Source: Panorpa germanica
Taxonomy: Eukaryota; Arthropoda; Insecta; Mecoptera; Panorpidae
Assembly: GCA_963678705.1 (NCBI GenBank)
Contig: OY783209.1
Span: 10,354,001-10,418,000, forward strand
DNA: 64,000 nucleotides
Direction of reading: 5' to 3'
Shown: piece after piece, positions 12,100 through 23,600 of the stretch
How the letters are laid out: the number at the start of each line of letters is the position of its first letter
How positions within the stretch are numbered: the stretch's first letter is position 1
Notes under the pieces: model-generated
Databases searched by the model: none
What the model saw: only the letters and a program-made list of their open reading frames with translations
Told to the model about the DNA's origin: nothing
Made by a program: the position numbers and the translations under genes

Positions 12100-13992
12100 A
12101 ATGTATTGTGTGACCGAGAGTGTTACCAGAATATAAAATACGATCTTATACGAACGTAAAATTAACTTCGGTTACGCAATATTATACAATTTCTAAATAA
12201 ATAATTATTTGAATATATTTTTCGCTAATTACAAATACACAAAGATGATTGTATTGGCAATATATAATTATGATAAATATAAGATATTTAATTTTTGATA
12301 AAATAATTACTTAGCATAGAATCACACCACTTCTATACATATCTCTTTTGGAGTGATTCTTCTCTCTTTTCTTTTTAAAAAGTTAGGTTTTCTTAAAAGT
12401 TATACTATAATCAACAATAATTCAATGGAGTACTGAAAGTACTAATTAAAATTCTAAGTCGAAATCTTCAATAAATTCCTAACTTTCAATATATTGGTAT
12501 ATATACTACAGTTTAATTATAATTAACTAAACAATAATTATAACAAATCCATATAACACTATAACAAAGTGCCGCATAATATACGATAATACATTATTTA
12601 ATTGGAAACTCGACACATCAATTTCTAATCTCTTATCTAATTATATTATATTTACAAATCTATTTTCAGGAATAAAACCAACCAATACTTCCTTCCATTC
12701 GATCATAGATGACGCTCTTTTAATGTCAATTCTGATTAGAAACGGAAATGGAGGATTGTTTTCTTTGTCTCAATGAAGATCATCGAAAAAGAAACTCTTT
12801 TAGATCCTTATTTTTTAATGTTTTACAAGGGGGCCTGGAGTTCTGCTACATAATACGCATTTGTACTAATGAATTTCGTTAAAATATATATTACTTTTAT
12901 AGGTATAATTTTATTTTAATGGGGTATTATTATCTTTCAGAATTAGAAAACGATTTTCTTCTTCGTTTAGTTTTGGATGTAAACCAATAAAACAGCATTT
13001 TACAATAGCAATTACATATATTTGAAACTCTTTACCTTTTAATTTGTATAGGAATGAACACCAAAATAAACAATTTCAAACATTTTAAATACAAGTTTAA
13101 AACCTGAACATCTTCTCTAATCCAATTGATAAGTGAATAATATACAAACAAATGGATTCATATTTAATTCATTTTATAATATAGTATAAGTAGAGTACAA
13201 AGAACTCGATTTCATCCAGTTTTCTATTTGTATATGGAATTGATTTAAAAAAAATCATTAAAATTAGGACATGTAACGTATCAATTATATTGACCGTGAG
13301 ACTCAATAATTATCGGTATTGCAGAATAGGATTAATATAATCTTATTTAACTCCATTAAAGATATGTGACAACATACAGAACACTAAGCAACTAACAAAA
13401 ATCGGATTAAATTCGATTTTCAACAGACAATTCAGTCCTTTTACTCCTTATGGTTTTTGTTTTGTTATTTACTACATCTAAATCATTCTAAAAAAAATTC
13501 TTTTTGTAATAAAAATAAAAAGACCTTATCAAATAATATAAATTAAATAAACTGGGCTTTATAGTTAAGTTATAAACATATTACTTGACTTAAAATGAAT
13601 GAACTAATAAAATCATGAAAAAAATGTATTTTAAAACTGTTTCAAAACTAAAAATTTAGTTAAAATACTGCTTTACATGTTTAATTTACAAAACCAAATT
13701 AGAACAGAAAAAACTATAAAAAGAATAATACATTACAGCACACATCGTTAATGGAATAATTTGGATTGATCGAAATGTATCAACTTTGTTAAAATGTAAA
13801 TTAATTTGTAAGAACAGTATTACAGACATCTAACATTGATATTATTGATACATACATTTCATGAAATGTAATTATTCATTTGCAATAGTGTAAAATAATT
13901 GTGTATGTTATTAAAGGCAGACCGAAGGTTTCGTAAGAATTATTCTAATGCTTCAATTGGGTTTACTGTTACGGGTTTAGGACAAATTTAAT
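12100..13992. other. Between the MBD-like and DNAJA1 genes; AT-rich, no gene seen
   Basis: It would hold the 3' UTR of the DNAJ gene at its right side, but I could not fix a polyadenylation site. No transposon ends were recognised. Confidence 0.4.
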
Positions 13993-16341
13993 TTAACTTG
14001 TTGCACACTGGACTCTATTACCACCGTGGCCATCCTCGTCCTCATCGTAGGCGTTCTTTGAAGACCGTTTCCTAGCTTCTTGTTCAGGATCCATGTCAAT
14101 CAACATGCATTCTTCAGCACCTATAATACGATCAAATAATTATTTGCTGTTAGCTTTAATATAAAAAAATTACTATATCTTCAGCAGATGAGGGTGGCGA
14201 AGCCCATTAACCATTTCTTACCTTGTGGAATTTCAATTTCTGGACGTGGTGGGAAACATGACTCCAGCGTAGGAACAACCTCAGGTTGAATTGCTGTTGG
14301 GAATGTGACTAGATATTGGACAATCATGCGTCCTAGAAAAAATATAATTAAATATTAATACAAAATCAATCATTCTGACTATGACTACTATGTCTCCGGG
14401 TTCGATCGCCGGGCCAGAGTTATATTATCTGGGTTTGGTAACAATCAGATTTAATTGGTTATGTGTAACCATAATCATGGATATGAACAAAAAAACACGA
14501 TAACAAAAAGAAATAATAGATAAAGAAAATAGACAGAGGAATAAAAACCAAAAAGAAGAAAAACTGCTTTATAAAAATAAATGAATTATAGTTGATAGAA
14601 CAGAAGAGTAGAAGTATACAATTTGTAGACAAAGAAAAAATGCTAATAGAAGAAAGAACCAGAGAATGCAATGAGTGTCATCATAGTGGAAGCGATGTAT
14701 CAGATTGTGATGCAGTTATATACTTGAAATAGAAAAAGATGGATAATGGAAAGAAGCTAAGATTGAAGAATTTTAAATAGAATAACTGAAATAAGCTGAT
14801 AAAATATACAATTATAAATTGTATAGATTATGTCCTATAAAATGTTAATATATATGCACAATAAATAGATATTAAAAAAAAATCAATCATCCGTCTTGAT
14901 ATCCGTTTGATAAAGAGAGTTGGGTTGTAGTTACCTTTTTCAAATGGATTCTTGTATTGTGGCATGCCTTCATTTAAGATGCATTTAACCTCTCCATGTT
15001 TAACAACTTCACCAGGTAGCACTGTTACAACTAAATCTCTATCGTCTAGTGTTTTAATAACCTAAATTTATTAAAAATAAATTATGATTACATTTAATTA
15101 ATTTAATTTTCCCACATTTTTATATCAGAATAAAAATATTACCTTTTGGAAACCGCACAAGGCCTCCACGAGCTGAATATTCATGCGAATAATTAAATCA
15201 CTACCAGATCGTTTATAAACAGGATGTTCCTTTTCATCCAAAACAATAACAATATCACCAGGTTCTAACTCAGGTTCTTGGTCGCCTTCGCCGGCAAAAA
15301 TAATCTTCTGACCGTCAGTCATGCCTTTATCAATATGTACCTAATATTAAAATATTATTTATTTCAAATTGTTCTTGAGTTTGCATATATTCAGTTATTT
15401 ATCATTTTATCTCACCTCAAGTATTTTGCGGTCTCTGATAGTTTTCCGCCCTTGACATTGTTTGCAACGGTCCTTGGGATTAATTCGCTCTCCAGTTCCT
15501 TTGCACTCGTTGCAAACCGATTGAATTTGTTGGATCATATTAGGTCCTAGTTGCTGCAGTTGCACCTAATCGATAAAAATAATTTATAAGATATATGAAT
15601 AATGAAAAAAGAAGAAATATCAGTAAATAATAAAATTTATGATTTTATAAAAAATATTACAATAAATAAGATTAGAATACAAAATACCTGCATTCCAGTT
15701 CCTCTGCAGTTACCACATTGTTCAGTAGCACCCTTCTTGCCTCCACGTCCTTCACATTTATCACAGATCACGTTCTTCTGCAAAGCCAACTTTCTAACTG
15801 CTCCTTTATACAATTCCTCCAATGTTACTTGCAGTTGATGAATTACATCTTTGCCCCTACGTTCACGCCGTCTGCAACATTTTATTAACAGATTATAGTG
15901 TTCCTATATTAATTAAATTGAATATTATAAATTTAAAAAATCATTACCGTCCACCTCGTCCTCCGGAAAAGCCACCACCGCCGAAGAACATGTCAAAGAG
16001 GTCCATAGGGCTGCTAAATCCTCCACCGCCTCCTCCACCCTCTTTGAGAGCCTGTTCTCCGCCTACATATAAGAACCAACATTTTAATAAACTGCAGAGT
16101 ACTAAATGAAAGACAAAGGATAATCATAATTTAATTAGTAACCTTGGTCATATATTCTTTTCTTTTCCGGGTCTGATAGAACCTCATACGCTTGAGAAAT
16201 CTGTTTAAATCTTTCTCCTTCATTTGGATTTTTGTCAGGATGATATTTTAAGGCTAATTTTCTGTAAGCCTTCTTCAAATCCTCTGGGGAACATCCTGGT
16301 TTTACGCCAAGCACATCATAAAATGTTGTTTCCTTAACCAT
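13993..16341 (-). CDS. DNAJA1: DnaJ homolog subfamily A member 1 (type I Hsp40 cochaperone)
   Basis: Eight coding exons: 16341-16143, 16062-15948, 15871-15688, 15565-15416, 15340-15143, 15061-14935, 14332-14222 and 14120-13993. Total 1212 bp, phases consistent, 403 residues (human DNAJA1 397). The J domain occupies about residues 1-70 with HPD at 34-36, followed by a Gly/Phe stretch ([15 protein letters not shown]). The cysteine-rich zinc domain has four repeats: [24 protein letters not shown] and CKQCQGRK. A substrate-binding region follows ([20 protein letters not shown]). The C-terminus VQCATS ends in a CaaX box for prenylation. The protein stimulates Hsp70 ATPase and hands over clients in the cytosol. 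The start at 16341 is chosen because an acceptor at 16350-16349 makes the upstream in-frame ATG at 16365 intronic. A 5' UTR exon ends at 16425. A SINE relic sits in the 603-bp intron. Confidence 0.95.
14390..14478 (+). mobile_element. SINE family C, fragment
   Basis: Contains a B-box-like GGGTTCGATCGCCGG followed by CTGGGTTTGGT and a decayed ATAATCATG segment, matching the middle of the two full SINEs at 25235 and 63051. It lies in a DNAJA1 intron and lacks the 5' end and poly-A tail. Confidence 0.65.
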
Positions 16342-16424
16342 GATCCTTCTAGAACAAAACACCAATAGTGATTATTGACATTTTGAAAGCATGTTGAAAT
16401 GAACAAATATATTTTGACACTTAC

Positions 16425-16560
16425 CTATTTTTTTAATGTATAAACTGTAGATTTTAAAATGAATGTCCGAAAGAATTAATAAAGTTTTACTGCTTTTTCA
16501 CAATAGTTATGCACTAAGTTGCTTTCTTTAAGTGAAAACAACGTTTTAAGATAGCACACA
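16425..16560 (-). other. 5' UTR exon of DNAJA1
   Basis: On the minus strand a donor AAATAG/GTAAGT lies at 16425/16424 and pairs with the acceptor at 16350-16349, a 75-base intron just before the ATG. The transcription start is not visible, so the 5' edge is approximate. Confidence 0.5.
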
Positions 16561-16587
16561 CGTACGTTTGCCTTGGCTTTTTTATCT

Positions 16588-16610
16588 AGAATATTCCTGT
16601 GTTCCAGAGA
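16588..16610. promoter_or_regulatory. Candidate heat-shock element upstream of DNAJA1
   Basis: GAATATTC at 16589-16596 is one inverted pair of HSF pentamers, followed by TTCCAGA at 16602-16608. The two pairs are not in perfect 5-bp phase. The position just upstream of an Hsp40 gene suits heat-shock control, but this is an inference from motif and place. Confidence 0.35.
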
Positions 16611-18614
16611 CTATATTTATTAATCACATTAACGTATTACCTGATGTATAAAATATTTCAATCATGTTACATCGAAACGCGCCAACTAGATATTATTTAA
16701 AAGAAAATTAAATTTAAGTCGAGTCAATTAAAAATCAATTACTATATAATTTTAATAATAATATACACGTTTAAAGAAGCTGGCAGAATTGTAAATGCAA
16801 GCTACGCGTTATAATTTTTCGACACTCCGGAATAAAAATATAAGAAGAAGATTTTATGTGATATGCTGTAATTTTTCTCTATACTTTCATACAATATTAC
16901 AACAATAATAATTACCATACAATTTTAGGAACGTATTTCTAATAAATATATAATTCATTTTTATTCATAGTGATTCATATGGCTTCCTAAGTTTCACGCC
17001 ATTTTGCATAATAATTTTGAAAGACATGGAACCATAGAACCTCACCTTTCAGGAAATAATAATAAAAAGTGGTCTTGTTCTTTCTTACATAATATAAACA
17101 TTAAAGATGAAACTAAATTTCATCATATACGAGTAAATACATTGTTATAAATAATACTTATAGGACCTAATTGGTCGGCCTAATCCACAAACTGAATGAA
17201 CGATTCATCCATGTTCAGAACCAGTTAATGTGTATATTGCAGATATCTCAGATATCACAGATCTTGAGTAGAGGATTTAAACATCACTGGTCCAACAGTC
17301 AAAACCTGTTACGTAAACAATGCGTTTGACTGCTTTGTGAAGAATAAATTTACCATTTTGCGCGTTAATATAATCATAAAACTTTTAAGGATTATAAACT
17401 TTCAGTATTCCCTTTTACAGTAATTTTAAAATTTGATTTTAAGCAACATTTAGACCTTTTATCTTTATTTTAAAAGTATAAAGTTTTACTATTATTTGAT
17501 GTAATATTTACGTATTGTGTAGCCGATACTACTGCTAGTTAAATATTTATTTATTTATTTCAATATTTACAAGGTAAATTGCTTTCTTTCTATTATACTC
17601 CTCCAAGCGAGCAAATATTTGACAACGCAAAGTAGCTAAGAAATTGAACGATATAAATTCAACAAACATACATTTTTGATCGCATGGAGTTGATTTTAAC
17701 TCATATATAAATATTGAAACACCTTTGGAATATATACAACATCAAACATATGTAAAATAATTTGTACGCATGATCCGCAGTAATGCTGTTTCCACGAGAA
17801 TTCTGGCACAAGCTTTGCGACGCCCCCTGCAAGTCACAAGTAGGCAACAGTCGTAAGACAGCATAGCGTCAGGACTGTGCATCGATTTACTGAAGTATTT
17901 TGAACGTCGAATAGACACGAGAAAACTAACGTTATTAAAAAATTAGTTACAGTTTTTAGTTATCGATTTTCTAAAACCACATATGTGAGTAATTCTTTAA
18001 ATAACTTTGCATATTTTTTAAATTTTATATATGTTGTATATTATTCAGATATTTGTTGAAATATGCTAATAGTTTCTTAATATTGTATTGTTATTTTCAT
18101 GTAAACATAAGCATAACGTTTACGTAATATTTATTTGTCAAATAAACGTAAATATTACAAAACTAAATGCCTTATTTTGTAACTACTTTGACTGACATCC
18201 GTTAACTTTTGATGATTTTTTAAATTAATTAAATTATTTTCTAATTCTATATATGATATGTTTACCTAAAATTACCCATACTTGGAATGGACATAACTAG
18301 CCTAATTTTGATAACTGATATATTAATAACTTGTCAAAATTTAGCCGGAAGAATTTATATGTACCGAGTCTTTTAAAAAAATAAATGCCGCGAAATAATG
18401 TTCGATGAAAATGCAAATTCGTGCTCAATTGCGCACATTATTGTGTTATATATTAGTAATCTCTTACGTGATAAATTGTATCTAGTCAAACCACTAAAAT
18501 TTTCGCAGGAGTACAAATTTTAAATGCACCACTAAAATCAATTGCATCTAGTAAAGCCGTCATTTTTTTAACCCCCTTAACGAGAGATAACGAAAACTGT
18601 GCCCAGTTCCTCCG
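16611..18614. other. Intergenic, no gene seen
   Basis: Lies between the divergent DNAJA1 gene and the plus-strand secreted-protein gene. A GC-richer patch at about 17765-17900 (around GCGACGCCCCCTGCAAG) could be an upstream noncoding exon or promoter of the latter gene, but I see no decisive signal. Confidence 0.35.
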
Positions 18615-19248
18615 AATGGGCTTGTGTCCTCATTTTTTAGTGGTCGATTTTTCAATTTTTGATTGAAATTGATGTTAATAAATGTGTATTGGCGTGTCTA
18701 TTTTATTAAATATCTAAATGTTGACGGAGATATAGCAATTAAAAGTTTGAATTGTAGTTTTAGCGCTAGAAATGGCCAGCCATTTGTATGACGTGAAATG
18801 CATTTTAACGTCAGTTATTTGTTGAGTAGGTCAGTGCTATGGTAATGTTTTGTAGCTGTTGGTCAAATAATCAAGTCAAATCAAAGAATAATAAGTTTTT
18901 ATTTTATTTAACCCTGCTACTGCAAACATAATATTGAAATTTGATTGTTCCTTAAAATAGCTGTAAATAATATTTGATATTTTGATATATAAATACATAT
19001 AGCAGAGATTTATGAGCTGTAAGGTTGGTAACCTTACACAAGGATTGTGATGTCACATGCACTTGGAATGTGTACAACGTTGAATTCCTTTAATAATTAA
19101 AGAGACAAAATGACTTTTTTAATTGTTAATATCTCTTAACATATAAGGAGTTATTAAAAAATAATTGGACATTTGAGGTTCTAGTAACCCACTTTATCAA
19201 TATATAGTACACTTTTATAGAAATTAAGACATAGGACACAAGCCCATT
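18615..19248 (+). mobile_element. MITE family A, copy A3 (full length)
   Basis: Starts AATGGGCTTGTGTCCTCATT and ends GGACACAAGCCCATT. The full internal order is conserved. The plus orientation agrees with the downstream plus-strand gene. Confidence 0.9.
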
Positions 19249-19433
19249 ATAGGCACATCTGTTTCTTTTCCTAATCCAGCTCTGTGTTGAACTGATCCAT
19301 GTTTATGCGGGACAAATAACTCTTGTACAGAGCTATCCCGCACATTCCTGGACATCTGGTGTCCTTGTTTACGATGTACCCTTCTGGTTGTACTCAAAAA
19401 TACTTTTAAAGCGTAGTTGCAATCTGTAGAATC

Positions 19434-19938
19434 CTTAGGGCGTCGGCACACAACGTGATTGGTTGCAAACCTTAGCCCGACTCTACCCGAAGCGAATGTG
19501 ATTACAACTATGTTGTTAGTGAGAGATCGAACTTGTATGCGAGTGAGGCACATTACAAACTAAACGCGAAACGAAGTTTTCAATGAAAGCGAGCACGAGC
19601 CATGTCCAGCCGTGTATCGTGATTCTATAGAAATTTTAACAATAGCAAAACAGGGGATTCTATTATGTTATATTTGATTGTATGTATGTATTTAAATACT
19701 TTTCAATAGTATTCGTAAACATCTCTGTTGATGAAACCAACAATTCCCTGTGACCAAGATATATAGTCGCTGAATATATGCTCAAAACCAGTTTAAAATC
19801 AGTTTTAGTTACGTGTGTTTTATCTCACTCGTAAACACGTTCGTTCTTTTACTAACAACACAGTTATAATGACATTCGGTTCGGGCAGATTCGGGGCTAA
19901 GGTTTGCAACCAGTCGCGTCGTGTGCTGAGGGCCTTAT
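19434..19938. mobile_element. Inverted-repeat element N (about 505 bp)
   Basis: About 110-120 bp at the left (CTTAGGGCGTCGGCACACA inward) recur in reverse complement at the right (ending GTGTGCTGAGGGCCTTATG), sharing GGTTGCAAACCTTAGCCC and an inner TTAGTgAgA...GAGTGAG segment. The roughly 280-bp centre is unrelated and noncoding. Long terminal inverted repeats suggest a foldback or MITE-type DNA element. Reading the two arms in opposite strands gives similar false peptides, which explains two open frames here. Confidence 0.65.
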
Positions 19939-20624
19939 GTAGATATGTGATATATAAATATTTAAATTCGGTGCTAAATTTGAACCTATGTAAATTTGAT
20001 ATATGAAATAATACTGGATTATAACACAGGCGCTTGGGTGCTCCAAAAGTTTATTTAAAATTTAAAGAAATGTATTCAATATGTCAAGGACTTTATTATT
20101 ACTCAGTGTTTTCTTTATTAAGAACTAAATTGATTTGACAGCATAACTGTATTATTTAAAACAAGTGGTTTCAAAATCAAGTCGCGCTGGGGCATCCTGA
20201 CTGCTTGATTTGTCTTATGTATGTTTTAGATATGAACAAAAACCCTCTATTCAACAAAATTTCAATCATTCGTTATAAGTTACGAGATATAAGCGCGACA
20301 AATCTGGACATTTTTAAGGTCGCTAGAGTTTTTTTTAGATATTTATTTATATAGGATCGAATTAAAAGAGATGTATTTTCATCAACAAAGGCAGTGACAG
20401 ATCAAGCAGGGCGGAAATAGAGCGTGTGCACGCCGTAAGACAAAAACCGACGTCCTTAATTAAGTTGCTCCAAGATACTCTGCAAATGAATACGAATATT
20501 TTAAGTTAATTAATAAAAAAAACATTCTTAGTTCATTTGATAAATCTTTTAACATTTCTGTAGCTTCTATATGCAAATGATTGTAATTTTAATTAAGATT
20601 TTGTTACTGTCATTTCGCAGAGGA

Positions 20625-23600
20625 ATGCGCCAACTTCAGGGGTTGGTGGTGACTTTCGTGGTGGTGCTGATCACCACTGCGATGTCCCTTCCTCTTCACA
20701 CCCATGGGGATCACGGTAAGTCACACATTTCTTTTACAAAATATCTTTTTTAAATTTTGCGTATTACTCCCGCTAAATACGTTCAACTATAAAAATGTGT
20801 CATCTAACTTAAAAGAAGTTATCTATTACATAAATGAATGTTACGTTACGTAAAATATTTTTAAGTTTGTAGACATTTACAGGCCTATCGGGCAACACCA
20901 TTAGACGATTTCAAGTAGATTGACAGCTACTCGCAAGAAACGTATATGACATTTTCAATTTAGATTATTTGATATTTTTATTTTTCTTTCATATTTTTGA
21001 GTTCTTTTCGACGTATCAATCTTCTTGTCAGTTATTTAAGATGGAATGTAACATGAATATTATCTGTACATATAGGTTTAAGGTTGGTTATAGCTTTTCT
21101 TATATATATAAGAGGAAAACTGTCGTAACTAATATAACTTACAAATGCTTTCCACTTGTGATACCCCTCTAGTTCCAAATTGTGTGTTTGTGATGACATA
21201 ACCACAAAATATATCAGTTTACAATGATATAATCCTGGTAAATATAGTTACTTTCATACAATTACATAAATCAAGAGTTCTTTAAGAAGACTATTTCAAC
21301 TTTTGAGGTTAAATTGAGGTTGAGGTTAAATATTACTTGTATTTTGTGTTTAGGGGTCATTTATAAATTACGTCGCATACTTTTATGTATTAGAACAAAT
21401 TCATATTTGACATAGCTATAACTCCGTAAACATTTGGATATTTAAAAAAATAAAACGCCAATACGAGAGAATTAAAAAGACAAAGTACGTAAAGTATTGT
21501 GCAAAGGCCCCTTTAAATTTAAAATAGCTTCTTTTAGATATAGGATTTTTTATTTATATGTTTAACTGATATGGGTATACTCATATTACTCCTACAGATT
21601 TTATTTTTACTCCATTTCAGTAATTTACCCCACTTAGTCAGCTTATGGTATATATTTATGTATATGATACTTTCATTTCCTTAAAAATCGTTTCCTATTA
21701 TATTTTTCTTTATACTTTATTACATATTCTCCATTTCCATTTTAATAAATGTACCTATAGCAATTTCTAGAATGCCTCACAAGGTGATATATATCGTCGA
21801 AACGAATTCCGGGACAGCGTATAACGAAATCTAACTCGTCTAACTTATTGTATGACTGGAAAAATAGTGATACAGCCTCACAATTTATTAAAAAGAATTT
21901 ATTACAAGACATCAATTGGAAAATACGGGCGTATGCGCGCTTGAATAATCGAATCAAAAAGAGATACGACTTTGAAATGAGAATTTTAAATTTATGTTAT
22001 TTTGTTATCTGATTTATAAATACAGGGTGTTGCGCGGGAATTTCTTTATTTTAAATGCGCGCAACGCAGCGGCCATTAATCCGTGGAGAGTGAAGTTGTG
22101 CGCATTTGAAGGAGCGTAGCCTAAAGTTTTCTGTACAGTTCATTTATTACCGTTTCGATATAGGCGTGTGAAGCCTTTATGACAGTATACAGTAGATGTC
22201 TACTGTCACTAAAATAAAGTTTAAAGATTATTTTTTAATCCGTTACAATAACATAGGAAATTTTAAAGATAACTGAGATTTTTAATTATAAGTCGAAATA
22301 AATTATCTAACACGATTGTTATTTTCACCACTTCATTAATAAAACTTTGCAATTAGTTTTCAACTGTTAAACTATTTTCATAGAACTTAAAAACCTCATT
22401 AATTATTTATCGGGTTTAAATAACTCTATTCACGTTACTAAATCAATGTAAAATCAGGTAAACCCATTCATTTTTAACAAGATTTACTGTTAATTGCGAA
22501 AATGTCAAACGCTAAATTACTAATTTACATGTAAGCTTTGATTAAGTTCTAGTTAATTCACGCGTGAATGGCTCTCTCTATATCTCTCCCTCCCACACCC
22601 TTTTCTCTCTCTTTAGTGCTTGGATCACTGCTTTCAAGTTTATACTTGTTTAAACATAAATTACGTATTGATTGAGTATTTCTATTGTAATTAAAACTGT
22701 ATTAAGTGTAATGATTGCAGATTTGATTAAGTTTCTCTCGTTAAACTCTTTTTTTTTATTAACCCTCCGTGTGAACACTATATTTTTCAAGTCATGGTGT
22801 CTACACCGGGTCTTTGAGGGAACAATTGAGTTTTTCAAGTTTTCTAACCTTTCAAAAAATCTGAAAAATTTCTGGATTACTTCTTGAAATGTCTGCTACA
22901 TGGTCCAGAAGTTGCTAAACTCCAAAGTTTAAAACCGTTGTTAATAAAAATTGCGGAAAAAACGGAATATTGTTAAAAAATTCATAACTTTATAACAAAC
23001 AAATATTAAGAAAAACGGTTGTAGACTTTTTTATCTTAGATAATAAGCTTTCGAAAGAATGTAGTGTCTTTGACGTGGGCTCCAAAAAGTTGAATTATTT
23101 GTGCACCTGAAAGTGGGGAATATTTTACGGATTCAGGCATGTCATAATAAACGGAACGGTGATTATTAGGCACAAAATAAGTTTTTATTGATGAAAATAC
23201 AAAAGTTATGAAATAATAATTAATATTAGTTAATAATAATTAGTGTCAAATAGAGAATTTACGGTGCGCAACCGTTGAATTGTCATTCATCTTCAAAAAC
23301 TTATTGTAGTAAAAAAATGAACTAGAGAGACGTAGCGAGGAAACAGTTAAACTTCAGTCCAGAAAAATAGAGGATTTGCGGAAAGGAGATAAGGACAAGA
23401 GGTGGATGACGGAGATAGAGACAATAATAAAATAGTAAAGGAAGAGTCAAGAAGAAATAGTAAAGTAAGAGAGTCAAAAGGAAATAGTAAAGATAGAGCG
23501 TCTATGCCTGTAATAGACATAAGCGGAGAAGTGAAAACGAAGAGAGAAGGCAGGAAGGATAGTGAAAAGATAATAGAGGATTTGTCGAGAGGAGACAAGG

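Noticed and set aside
16342-16365. Upstream in-frame ATG for DNAJA1 giving an MVFCSRRI extension
   Set aside because: An acceptor (TTTTGTTCTAG) at 16350-16349 and a matching donor at 16424 place that ATG in a 5' UTR intron. The family's N-terminus fits the start at 16341.
19224-19553. 109-codon minus-strand frame as a single gene
   Set aside because: It crosses the end of a family A element and one arm of inverted-repeat element N; the arm's mirror gives a similar false peptide at 19815. Only the middle part might be of interest.
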